Origin: JAGVSR01 sp963786675
GTDB lineage: Bacteria; Pseudomonadota; Alphaproteobacteria; Rhizobiales; Hyphomicrobiaceae
Reading direction: 5' to 3'
NCBI GenBank assembly: GCA_963786675.1
Contig: CAWAZY010000006.1
Coordinates: 62,001-126,000 of the forward strand
Length of the DNA stretch: 64,000 bases
Part shown: positions 55,875 to 64,000 of the stretch, one piece after another
Layout of the letters: every line of letters begins with the position of its first letter
Position numbering within the stretch: position 1 is the first letter of the stretch
Notes under the pieces: generated by a model
What the model saw: the letters and a program-made list of their open reading frames with translations, nothing else
The model's database searches: none
What the model was told of the DNA's origin: nothing
Made by a program: the position numbers and the translations under genes

Positions 55875-56840
55875 ATGTCTCCGCAGTCCAGCAAACCGGC
55901 CTCGGCTCCCGACGGGTCCCTCGACCTCGGCGGCGATCTGCAAGCCGCCATTCAGACTTGGCTGGCCGAACTGCAATTCCGCGACAACCGCGCGCCGGAA
56001 ACGATTGCCGCCTACGAGCGGGATCTGCGGCAGTTCACTGGCTTTCTACAAAGCCATTGGGGGCATCCTCCATCGCTCGCCGATCTGACGCGGCTCGAGC
56101 TCAAGGTTTTCCGTGCCTTCATGGCGTCCCGGCGCCGGCAAAGCCTCACAAGCCGGTCGCTGGCCCGCACGCTCTCCGCGCTGCGCACGTTTTTCCGCTG
56201 GCTCGACGTCACGGGTCACAGCGTCAACCCGGCGGCGGGCCGCGTCGCCAGTCCGAAGCTGCCGCACGCGGTGCCAAAGCCTCTGACGATTGAAAAGGCT
56301 GCCGATCTGGTCGACGCGGCTGGGCTCCACCAGGACGACTGGATCGCGGCCCGCGATACGGCGGTGCTGCTGTTGCTTTATGGCTCGGGCTTGCGCATTT
56401 CCGAAGCGCTTGGCTTGAGCGTGCGCGATGCACCGGTGGCAGGCCGAGACATGCTGCGCATCACTGGCAAGGGCGACAAGGAGCGGCTGGTACCGGTGCT
56501 GCCGGTGACGCAGCAGGCGATTGCACGCTATCTGGATCTCGTGCCCTTCCCGCTCGAACCCGACGAACCGATGTTCCGGGGCGCCAAGGGTGGACCGCTT
56601 TCACCGCGCATCATTCAGTTGGTGATTGCAGGGATGCGCGAAACGTTGGGCCTTCCCGCAACGGCAACGCCGCACGCGCTGCGCCACTCGTTCGCGACTC
56701 ATCTGCTCGCAGCCGGGGCCGACCTTAGGCAAATTCAGGAACTGCTCGGGCACGCGTCGCTGGCCACCACGCAGGTCTACACGGAAGTTGACCGCGCGCA
56801 CCTGCTGCGTGTCTACGACCGCGCTCATCCGCGCGCGTAA
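55875..56840 (+). CDS. xerC: Tyrosine recombinase XerC
   Basis: This recombinase resolves chromosome dimers at dif together with XerD. It has 321 residues, including an N-terminal SAM-like domain (NRAPETIAAYERDLRQF) and the catalytic domain. The catalytic Arg is in GSGLRISEALGL, the Lys in ITGKGDKERLVP, the His-x-x-Arg in HALRHSFATHL, the His in LLGHASLATTQVY and the nucleophile Tyr in the same segment. The neighbours (priA, fsa, lpd-odh) are chromosomal housekeeping genes, so this is not a mobile integrase. Confidence 0.94.
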   Translation: MSPQSSKPASAPDGSLDLGGDLQAAIQTWLAELQFRDNRAPETIAAYERDLRQFTGFLQSHWGHPPSLADLTRLELKVFRAFMASRRRQSLTSRSLARTLSALRTFFRWLDVTGHSVNPAAGRVASPKLPHAVPKPLTIEKAADLVDAAGLHQDDWIAARDTAVLLLLYGSGLRISEALGLSVRDAPVAGRDMLRITGKGDKERLVPVLPVTQQAIARYLDLVPFPLEPDEPMFRGAKGGPLSPRIIQLVIAGMRETLGLPATATPHALRHSFATHLLAAGADLRQIQELLGHASLATTQVYTEVDRAHLLRVYDRAHPRA

Positions 56841-56862
56841 CCTTCACGCGCGGCGGCGCGCG

Positions 56863-58263
56863 TCACATATGTATGGCCCGCTTGGCAACCGCCAGGGCTG
56901 CTTCCTTGACGGCTTCCGTCAAGGTTGGATGCGCGTGACAGGTACGGGCCAAATCTTCCGAAGACCCGCCGAATTCCATCAGCACCGCCGCTTCCGCGAT
57001 CATTTCGCCGGCATGGGGGCCGATGATGTGGACGCCCAGTACCCGGTCGGTCGCGGCGTCGGCCAGCACTTTTACAAACCCGTCGGTCGTGCGGTTGACC
57101 TTGGCGCGTCCGTTGGCAGTGAAGGGAAACTTGCCGACCGTATAGGCGATCTGCTCGGCCTTGAGGTCATCTTCCGTCTTGCCCACGCAGGCCACTTCCG
57201 GCGCGGTATAGATGACGTTCGGAATGACCCCGTAATTTACATGGCCGGCCTGACCCGCCAGGATTTCGGCAACGGCAATGCCCTCGTCCTCGGCCTTGTG
57301 GGCCAGCATAGGTCCGGCGATGACGTCGCCAATGGCATAGACGCCCGGCAGCGTCGTGGAGAAGTGCCGGTCCACTTCGATGCGGCCCTTGGTATCCGTG
57401 GCGATCCCTGCTTCAGCCAGCCCCAGATCCGCCGTGTAGGGCGTCCGGCCGACGGCGACGAGCACTGCATCGGCGGCCTCTGTCGCGGGATCCCCGCTGC
57501 CATTGGCGGGCTCGATCGCAACCGATAGCGCACCGTCCTTGGCCGTCGTAACGCCTGTTACCTTCTGCGCGAGGCGGAACTTCAATCCTTGCTTTTCCAG
57601 AATGCGCTGGAAGGACCGCGCAACGTCACCATCCATGCCAGGCAAAATACGATCAAGATATTCGACGACGGTGACCTCCGACCCCAGGCGCCGCCAGACC
57701 GACCCCAGTTCGAGCCCGATGACGCCGGCGCCGATGACCACCAGCCGCTTGGGGACGGTCTCGAACGACAACGCACCGGTCGATGACACCACGCGCGTTT
57801 CGTCAATGTCGATCCCCGGCAGCCGCGCGACGTCCGATCCGGTGGCGATGACGATGGATTTGGTCTCGAGCGTCGACGTTTCGCCGTTGATGAACGTCAC
57901 GCCGACCTTGCCCGCGCCCAGGATACGTCCCGTGCCGTGGAAGCTGTCGATCTTGTTCTTCTTCAGTAGATAGGCCACGCCATCGACATTGCCTTTGACG
58001 CCCTCGTCCTTGAAGGCAAGCATGCGCTTCAGGTCGAGTTTGGGCTTCACCTGAATGCCCATGCCGGCAAATCCGTGGCCCGCCTCTTCGAACAACTCCG
58101 AGGCATGAAGGAGGGCTTTTGAGGGAATGCAGCCGACGTTCAGACACGTGCCGCCGTGGGCAGGCCGTTTTTCGACGACGGCGACTTTCAAACCCAGCTG
58201 CGCCGCGCGAATTGCACCGACGTAGCCTCCGGGCCCCGTTCCAATGACGATCAGATCATACAT
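56863..58263 (-). CDS. lpdA: Dihydrolipoyl dehydrogenase (E3)
   Basis: This flavoprotein re-oxidises the lipoyl groups of the 2-oxoglutarate dehydrogenase complex, making NADH. It has 466 residues, with the FAD motif GTGPGGYVGAIRAAQ, the redox cysteines GGTCLNVGCIPSKALL, the NAD fold VVIGAGVIGLELG, GVYAIGDVIAGPM and the catalytic His-Glu region HAHPTLTEAVKEA. It is the last gene of an odhA-odhB-(acyltransferase)-lpdA array on the same strand, 34 bp after the acyltransferase. It is convergent with xerC. Confidence 0.96.
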   Translation of the reverse strand: MYDLIVIGTGPGGYVGAIRAAQLGLKVAVVEKRPAHGGTCLNVGCIPSKALLHASELFEEAGHGFAGMGIQVKPKLDLKRMLAFKDEGVKGNVDGVAYLLKKNKIDSFHGTGRILGAGKVGVTFINGETSTLETKSIVIATGSDVARLPGIDIDETRVVSSTGALSFETVPKRLVVIGAGVIGLELGSVWRRLGSEVTVVEYLDRILPGMDGDVARSFQRILEKQGLKFRLAQKVTGVTTAKDGALSVAIEPANGSGDPATEAADAVLVAVGRTPYTADLGLAEAGIATDTKGRIEVDRHFSTTLPGVYAIGDVIAGPMLAHKAEDEGIAVAEILAGQAGHVNYGVIPNVIYTAPEVACVGKTEDDLKAEQIAYTVGKFPFTANGRAKVNRTTDGFVKVLADAATDRVLGVHIIGPHAGEMIAEAAVLMEFGGSSEDLARTCHAHPTLTEAVKEAALAVAKRAIHM

Positions 58264-58297
58264 CGTGCCTAGTCCTTATCGATGAGTGTGTCCGGCC

Positions 58298-59440
58298 TCA
58301 CACCGGATGCGAGACGCGCGGCCGAGGCAACGCATCTGCGTCGCGGGCCGGCAGATAGTGGGACCGCGTCGCCGTGCCGAGCCCGATCCACCGGGCAATG
58401 GGCTGACGAAAGGCTTGCGAAAGATAGAGCACCAGCCCGAACAGCAACGCGGGAATGAGCACGCCGAGTACGGTCCCGGTCCAGAGCAATGATACGTCAC
58501 TGAGCAACCCGGCCTTGCCGAGCAACGCGCGTATCCCGCCGATGACGATGGGGTGGATCAGATAAATAGCCAGCGACGCTTCGCCGACAAAGGCGATCAC
58601 CCGCCCGATGACATCACGCGGCTGCGCGGCAAGCCAGGCAAGACCGATCACGGCGGCCGATCCGAGAAGTGCAAAGCCCACTGTGAGCAGCGAATTGGAC
58701 TGGGGCCGCAGCAAGACGACACCCAGGATCAAAAGCGCCCCCGCGCCAATGGACCCGCGCGCCACCCATTGCCGGCTGGGTCTGAGGTCCAACACGGCCG
58801 GTAGCCAGATCAGGCCGCACCCGAACAGTCCCGCGTTGATGAGAATGCTGCCGATCGTGTGAGCGGCCCCCGTACTATTCAAAAGGACGAGGCCTGCCGC
58901 CATCAGCACCGCTATGGCCAGCGATCCCGCACCTAGCGAACGCATGACCGGGCCGCCGAGATCGAGCGCCATCCAGACGAGGCGTGCGAGCAGCAGGTGC
59001 TGCAGGAACCACAGATGTTCGATCGGACGCCACAGCGCCGTCACCAAGTCGCTCATTGCCACCGGCGCGTTGACGTGCTCGGGCAGAGCGGATTTGAGGC
59101 TGACCCAAATCGTCGTCCAAATCACATAGGGAACGCAAATCCCCCAGAGCAGGCCGCGCAACTCCCATTTCGGTCCGCGGCTGCGCAAAAGCGCCACCGT
59201 GAAACCGGCGAGCACGAAGAAGAGCGGAATATGAAACGTGTAGATGAGCGTATCGAGCAAGCGCAGCCCGTCGTTCCACACCATGCCCGCGGTTCGCTCG
59301 ATTGAGCGGCTGGCGTGTCCAAACACGACCAGGACAATGCCCACCGCCTTGGCATAGTCGATCCAGGCCAAACGATGAACGGCATCCGGCGCAGGCGCGG
59401 CAAGTGTCGCAGATGCGGGATCGGCCGGGGTCAACGACAA
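58298..59440 (-). CDS. Acyltransferase family 3 membrane protein, inserted in the 2-oxoglutarate dehydrogenase operon
   Basis: This is an integral-membrane acyltransferase-3 (OafA-like) protein of 380 residues with about 10 helices. It has WIDYAKAVGIVLVVFGHASR with the conserved His, TFHIPLFFVLAGF and LWFLQHLLLARLVW, the three family landmarks. Members move acetyl or other acyl groups onto exported sugars or lipids. It is unrelated to central carbon metabolism yet lies only 7 bp from odhB and 34 bp from lpdA, so it must be co-transcribed or recently inserted. Base composition looks like its neighbours. The acceptor is unknown. Confidence 0.88.
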   Translation of the reverse strand: MSLTPADPASATLAAPAPDAVHRLAWIDYAKAVGIVLVVFGHASRSIERTAGMVWNDGLRLLDTLIYTFHIPLFFVLAGFTVALLRSRGPKWELRGLLWGICVPYVIWTTIWVSLKSALPEHVNAPVAMSDLVTALWRPIEHLWFLQHLLLARLVWMALDLGGPVMRSLGAGSLAIAVLMAAGLVLLNSTGAAHTIGSILINAGLFGCGLIWLPAVLDLRPSRQWVARGSIGAGALLILGVVLLRPQSNSLLTVGFALLGSAAVIGLAWLAAQPRDVIGRVIAFVGEASLAIYLIHPIVIGGIRALLGKAGLLSDVSLLWTGTVLGVLIPALLFGLVLYLSQAFRQPIARWIGLGTATRSHYLPARDADALPRPRVSHPV

Positions 59441-59447
59441 CGCCGCC

Positions 59448-60737
59448 TCACAGTTCCAGGATGAATCGCTGCGGATCTTCCAGGCATTCCTTCACCCGAA
59501 CGAGGAACGTCACGGCTTCTTTCCCATCCACGATCCGGTGATCGTAGCTGAGCGCCAAATACATCATCGGCCGGGCCACGATCTGACCATTGCGCACCAC
59601 GGCGCGCTCTTCGATCCGGTGCATGCCCAGAATGCCCGACTGAGGTGCATTGAGGATAGGCGTGGACAGCATCGATCCGTAAACGCCGCCGTTGGAAATC
59701 GTAAACGTACCACCCTGCATGTCCTCGATGGACAGGCGCCCATCGCGCGCGCGGCGGCCGTATTCGGAAATGGCCATTTCGACTTCGGCAAGACTCAACC
59801 TGTCGGCGTCCCGCAGAACAGGGACGACAAGCCCGCGGTCGGTGCCGACGGCAACGCCGATGTGATAGTAATTCTTGTAAACCGCGTCTTCGCCATCGAT
59901 TTCGGCGTTAACGGCGGGAATCTCGCGCAGGGCCTGCACGCAGGCCTTCACGAAGAAGCCCATGAAGCCCAGCTTGATGCCGTGGCGCTTCTCGAACAGA
60001 TCCTTGTACTGCGTCCGCAGTGCCATGACGGCGCTCATGTCGACGTCGTTGAACGTCGTCAGCATGGCGGCGGTGTTCTGCGCATCCTTCAGGCGGCGTG
60101 CAATCGTCTGACGAAGCCGTGTCATCTTCACACGCTCTTCGCGCCCCGGCTCGCCGGGCGAGGGAGGAATACGCAATTCGCTGACGGGCACCGGCATCGG
60201 CGCGACTGATAGCTCGCGAGTGTTGGCGGCGGGCGCGGGTTTGCTGGCTTCAGCGGCGGCGGCGGCCTGCCGAGCATCCGGCTTGAGAATCTGCCCACGG
60301 CGGCCAGAGCCTTCGATGGCGGCAGCATCGAGCCCGGCTTCGGCCATGATCTTGCGGGCGGCGGGAGCGGGCGGCGGCGTCGCGGCGGCAGCGGCAGGCT
60401 TGCTGGCGGCTGCCGGTGCACTGCGCGCCGGCTCTTTTGCTGCAGGCGACGCCTTCGCCGCGGATTTGGCCGGTGCGGCTGGCGCGGCGGCGGCCGCACC
60501 GCCTTCGCTGAGCGCGCCAAGCAAAGCACCGATCGCAACAGTCGCGCCGTTCTCGGCCAGAATGTCCTTGAGTACACCGGACGCAGGTGCCGGGACTTCC
60601 ACTGTCACCTTGTCGGTTTCGAGTTCAACCAGCGGCTCGTCCACTTTGACCGCGTCGCCGGGCTTCTTGAACCACCGCCCCACCGTCGCTTCGGTGATCG
60701 ACTCGCCAAGCACCGGCACCTTGATCTCGATCGTCAT
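59448..60737 (-). CDS. odhB: Dihydrolipoyllysine succinyltransferase (2-oxoglutarate dehydrogenase E2)
   Basis: This is the core of the 2-oxoglutarate dehydrogenase complex, 429 residues from the ATG at 60737. The lipoyl domain is at the N-terminus with the modified Lys in VELETDKVTVEVPAP. It is followed by an Ala/Pro/Lys linker, the E3-binding domain (ARKIMAEAGLDAAAIEGSG) and the catalytic domain. The active-site His-Asp pair is in LSYDHRIVDGKEAV. The gene lies 49 bp downstream of odhA. Confidence 0.96.
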   Translation of the reverse strand: MTIEIKVPVLGESITEATVGRWFKKPGDAVKVDEPLVELETDKVTVEVPAPASGVLKDILAENGATVAIGALLGALSEGGAAAAAPAAPAKSAAKASPAAKEPARSAPAAASKPAAAAATPPPAPAARKIMAEAGLDAAAIEGSGRRGQILKPDARQAAAAAEASKPAPAANTRELSVAPMPVPVSELRIPPSPGEPGREERVKMTRLRQTIARRLKDAQNTAAMLTTFNDVDMSAVMALRTQYKDLFEKRHGIKLGFMGFFVKACVQALREIPAVNAEIDGEDAVYKNYYHIGVAVGTDRGLVVPVLRDADRLSLAEVEMAISEYGRRARDGRLSIEDMQGGTFTISNGGVYGSMLSTPILNAPQSGILGMHRIEERAVVRNGQIVARPMMYLALSYDHRIVDGKEAVTFLVRVKECLEDPQRFILEL

Positions 60738-60786
60738 ACGTTCCTCGTCCGCCCTTTTGGCAATCCCGACTGGGAGCCGATTACAA

Positions 60787-63778
60787 TCACGACTTGGCAC
60801 TGCCCTGCAGGGCGTCGGTCACTAGTGCAGCCTGTTCGGTCAGATGCTTGCTCAACTGCCCCGTCGCGGGCGAGGCGGATGCCGCGCGTCCGGCATAACG
60901 GGGCCGCCGATGGATGTAGCCGAGATGCGAGAGGACCCACTCGATGTTGGAATCCATGAACGACCAAGCCCCCATATTCTTGGGTTCCTCCTGGCACCAG
61001 ACGATCTCGGCGAACTTGAAGCGGCCCAACTCGCTGATGAGCGCACGGGCCGGGAAGGGATAGAGCTGCTCGACACGGAGGATGTAGACGTTATCGAGAC
61101 CCAAGGTCTCGCGCATGTCGTAAAGATCGTAATAGACCTTGCCCGAGCACAGAACGACGCGAACGATCTCGTCGTCCGGAACCAACTTTATCTTCTGCTC
61201 CGGCATCGTCTGCGCATCGTCCAGCAGCAACCGCTGGAACGAACTCTTCGGCCCCAGGTCGTCGAGTTTGGAGACGACGCGCTTGTGGCGGAGCAGCGAC
61301 TTCGGCGTCATCAGGATCAGCGGCTTGCGGAACTTGCGGTGCAGCTGCCGCCGCAGGATGTGGAAGTAGTTTGCAGGCGTCGTGCAGTTGGCGACCTGCC
61401 AGTTGTCTTCCGCGCAGAGCTGGAGAAATCTCTCCAGGCGCGCGGAGGAATGTTCCGGGCCCTGGCCTTCGAAACCGTGCGGCAGAAGGCACACGAGGCC
61501 CGACATGCGCAGCCACTTGCGCTCCGCGGACGACAGGAACTGGTCAAAGACCACCTGCGCACCATTGGAAAAGTCACCGAACTGGGCTTCCCATAGCGTC
61601 AACGCATTGGGCTCCGCGAGCGAATAGCCGTACTCAAATCCCAGCACGGCCACTTCCGACAGCATCGAGTTGATGACTTCGAAGCGCGCTTGATCAGGCG
61701 AGACGTGCTTGAGCGGCGTATAGCGGCGCTCTGTTTCCTGGTCGATCAGCACCGAGTGCCGCTGAGAAAACGTCCCGCGTTCGCTGTCCTGACCTGACAG
61801 CCGGACAGGAAAGCCTTCTTTGACAAGGGTGGCGAAAGCCATGTGCTCGGCCATGGCCCAATCGATTCCCTCGCCGCTCAGGATCATCTCGCGGCGGCGT
61901 TCCAGAAGTTTCACGATCGTCTTGTGCGCGTGGAACTCCGTCGGCAACGCGGTGATCTGGCGGCCCACCTGACGCAACGTCTCGATCTCGACGCCCGTGG
62001 CGCTGATGATGTCCTCTTCGCCCGCCCGCTGCATGCCCGACCACCGGCCATCCAGCCAGTCGGCCTTGTTGGGCTTGTAGGCATCGGCCGCCGCCATTTC
62101 CTCGTCGAGGCTGGCGCGATAGGACTGGCGCAACTCATCAACTTCGCCGTCGGCGATAACGCCTTCCTCGACGAGTTGGCGGCCGTACTGTTCGACGACT
62201 GTCGTGTGCGCCTTGATCTTCTTGTACATCAGACGGCTGCGTGAACATCGGCTCGTCGCTCTCGTTATGGCCGAAGCGCCGGTAGCAGAACATGTCGATG
62301 ACCACCGGCTTCTGGAACCGCTGCCGGAACTCGATGGCAATCTTCGCGCAATGAACCACAGCTTCCGGATCGTCGCCGTTCACATGCAGAATGGGCGCCT
62401 CGATCATGCGCGCGACATCCGAGCAATAGGGCGATGACCGCGAGTAGCGCGGATTGGTCGTAAAGCCGATCTGGTTGTTGATGATGAAGTGTATGGACCC
62501 GCCTGTGCGGTGACCCTTGAGCCCCGACAGGCCGAAGCACTCCGCCACCACACCCTGACCGGCGAAGGCCGCGTCGCCGTGAATGAGAAGGGGCAGGATC
62601 GGCGTTCGCTCGCCGGGCTCGCATCCATGCTGGTCCTGCTTGGCGCGCACCTTACCGAGCACCACCGGATCGACGATTTCCAGATGCGAGGGGTTCGCCG
62701 TCAAGGACAGATGTACGTTGTTGCCATCGAACGACCGGTCCGATGACGCGCCGAGGTGATACTTCACGTCGCCCGAGCCTTCGACATCGTCCGGCTTGAA
62801 CGACCCGCCCTTGAACTCGTTGAAAATGGCGCGCAACGGTTTGCCCAGCACGTTCCCGAGCACGTTCAACCGGCCGCGATGGGCCATGCCGAATACGATT
62901 TCCTTCACGCCCAGCTGCCCGCCGCGCTTGATGATCTGCTCAAGCGCGGGCACCATGGCCTCGCCGCCATCCAGACCGAAACGCTTGGTGCCCGTGTACT
63001 TCACGTCGCAAAACTTCTCGAACAGCTCCGCTTCGATGAGCTTGTTCAGGATGGCGCGCTTGCCCGGTACGGTGAACGTGACGCCTTTGTCCTCGCCTTC
63101 GATGCGCTGCTGCAGCCACGACTTCTGCGCCGGGCTGGTAATATGCATGAACTGGAAGCCGATCTTGCGGCAGTAGGTGCTGCGCAGGATGTGGAGGATC
63201 TGCCGGACAGTAGCGAACTCCAGCCCCAGATAGCGGTCGATAAAGATCGGACGGTCTAGGTCGGCCTGCGTGAAGCCGTAGGTTTCAACGCGCAATTCCT
63301 TATGCACGCTGCGTTCGGCCAGCCCCAGCGGATCGAGATCGGCTGCGAAGTGACCCATCACGCGATAGGCGCGGATGAGCATCAAGGCGCGAATGGAATC
63401 CTGGGTCGCGCGTACCGAGGCCGCCGGCGACAGTTCCACACCGTTCTGCTGGGCCCGCTGTTGCAACCGATTGCGAACGACAGGTTCGACCGGTCCTTCA
63501 TCGCCCGTCAGCGCCGCGATCAGATCGTCGTGCGGGCTGAGGGCCGACAGCGGAACACCCCACGTCGGGCCGGACGTTCCGTTCACGGGATCCGACCGGT
63601 CGTCGACACGTCCGCCAGTCCGGTCCTCTTTCAAACTCTCGAAAAAGTGCCGCCACTCGTCGGAGACGGACCCGGGATTGCGCTCGTACTGCTCTTGCAG
63701 ATCTTCAATGTACGGCGCGTTGGCGCCTTGCAGGAATGAGGTCTGGAGGAAGAGTTCATTGCGCGCTTGGCGTGTCAT
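60787..63778 (-). CDS. odhA: 2-oxoglutarate dehydrogenase E1, broken by one extra base at 62233
   Basis: This thiamine-diphosphate enzyme of the citric acid cycle decarboxylates 2-oxoglutarate. The protein is 996 residues once corrected. The N-terminal E2-binding helix (SFLQGANAPYIEDLQEQYER) is intact, then HRGRLNVLGNVLGKP, LLIHGDAAFAGQGVVAE and FHFIINNQIGFTTNP-like motifs. At 62233 (plus strand A) one base is extra, and removal joins DEPMFTQP to LMYKKIKAHTTVVEQYG, as in all relatives. The frame then runs to the stop at 60787 through GFEGQGPEHSSARLERFLQL. It is the first gene of the operon. The error reading applies here as for the other five broken genes. Confidence 0.94.
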
Positions 63779-63830
63779 ATCTGGGTCCCAAATGGGCCTG
63801 TTCGGGCTTGCACAGCCAGCGACCGGCCAG

Positions 63831-63842
63831 GTGACCGGTCAC
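63831..63842. promoter_or_regulatory. Perfect palindrome upstream of odhA
   Basis: GTGACCGGTCAC is a perfect 12-base palindrome 53 bp upstream of the odhA start, where a regulator could bind. The gap 63779-64000 otherwise shows no gene and no clear promoter. Confidence 0.35.
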
Positions 63843-64000
63843 GAACGGACGTGATCTGCGGCGGACTTTGCTGCACTGCACCGTGCGAACTTAGTATGTT
63901 TGCGCGCGACTTATAAGCCCGTCGAAAGTGTCATCCTAGATTTCCTGGATGACCATGTTCCGCCAGGGAACCCGTCAATTGTGTCATTCGGATCGACGGT

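Noticed and set aside
56863..58263. xerC and lpdA neighbourhood as an integrative element
   Set aside because: XerC is the housekeeping recombinase by length and context, with conserved chromosomal neighbours and no attachment repeats.

Overview
The window is a GC-rich chromosomal segment of an alphaproteobacterium. This rests on protein content and on gene orders typical of that class: coaBC-dut, rpmH-rnpA-yidC-engB-argB-HAD phosphatase, yggT-DUF167-folD, HIG1-cobO-etfB-etfA-hbd, envC-ctpA-rppH, and an atpHAGDC operon next to priA, fsa and xerC and close to lpd-odhB-odhA. I cannot fix the order or genus. No prophage, insertion sequence, CRISPR array or rRNA is visible.

Layout. 1-4.1 kb (minus): two-part sodium:solute symporter, HpcH/HpaI-type aldolase, copper chaperone PCu(A)C. 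4.3-11.8 kb (plus): coaBC, dut, cysK, a complete TRAP transporter (dctQ, dctM, dctP) and moeB. 11.8-16.1 kb (minus): an FNR-type Fe-S regulator, two CDP-alcohol phosphatidyltransferases, folD, DUF167, yggT. 16.3-21.6 kb: tRNA-Ala(CGC), a decayed gene, an L,D-transpeptidase, a large secreted protein of unknown function, glutaminase, tRNA-Arg(ACG). 21.7-26.6 kb (minus): an orphan sensor kinase and a DUF547 / TVP38 / flavin-disulfide reductase operon. 26.7-34 kb: rpmH, rnpA, yidC, engB, argB and a HAD phosphatase (plus), interrupted by a minus-strand Clp-N-domain membrane protein with a long proline-rich linker. 34-40 kb (minus): small exported protein, SDR, hbd, etfA, etfB, rhomboid protease, cobalamin adenosyltransferase, HIG1-type membrane protein. 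40-44.6 kb (plus): envC, ctpA, two tandem rppH-like Nudix genes. 44.6-50 kb (minus): F1 ATP synthase operon with an extra small zinc-ribbon-like gene between atpD and atpC. 50.5-64 kb: small membrane protein, priA, fsa, HU, an ene-reductase, xerC, lpdA, an acyltransferase, odhB and odhA.

How the genes fit together. Most are housekeeping: aerobic energy metabolism (F1 ATPase, 2-oxoglutarate dehydrogenase, ETF with 3-hydroxyacyl-CoA dehydrogenase), cell wall and division (EnvC, CtpA, L,D-transpeptidase, XerC), membrane protein insertion, one-carbon metabolism and cofactor synthesis. Organic-acid uptake (TRAP, symporter) and an oxygen-sensing FNR protein suggest a flexible heterotroph.

The strangest feature is that six conserved genes (dctM, TVP38, the HAD phosphatase, atpD, priA, odhA) are each broken by exactly one extra base; a seventh case lies in the decayed gene beside tRNA-Ala. 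Removing one base restores a full-length protein in all six. Some of these genes are normally essential and no deletions are seen, so I read this as insertion-type sequencing error rather than biology. The best candidates for undescribed biology are the Clp-N/proline-rich/membrane protein (30.2-32 kb), the secreted Cys-His-Asp protein (18.2-20.2 kb) and the small gene inside the atp operon.
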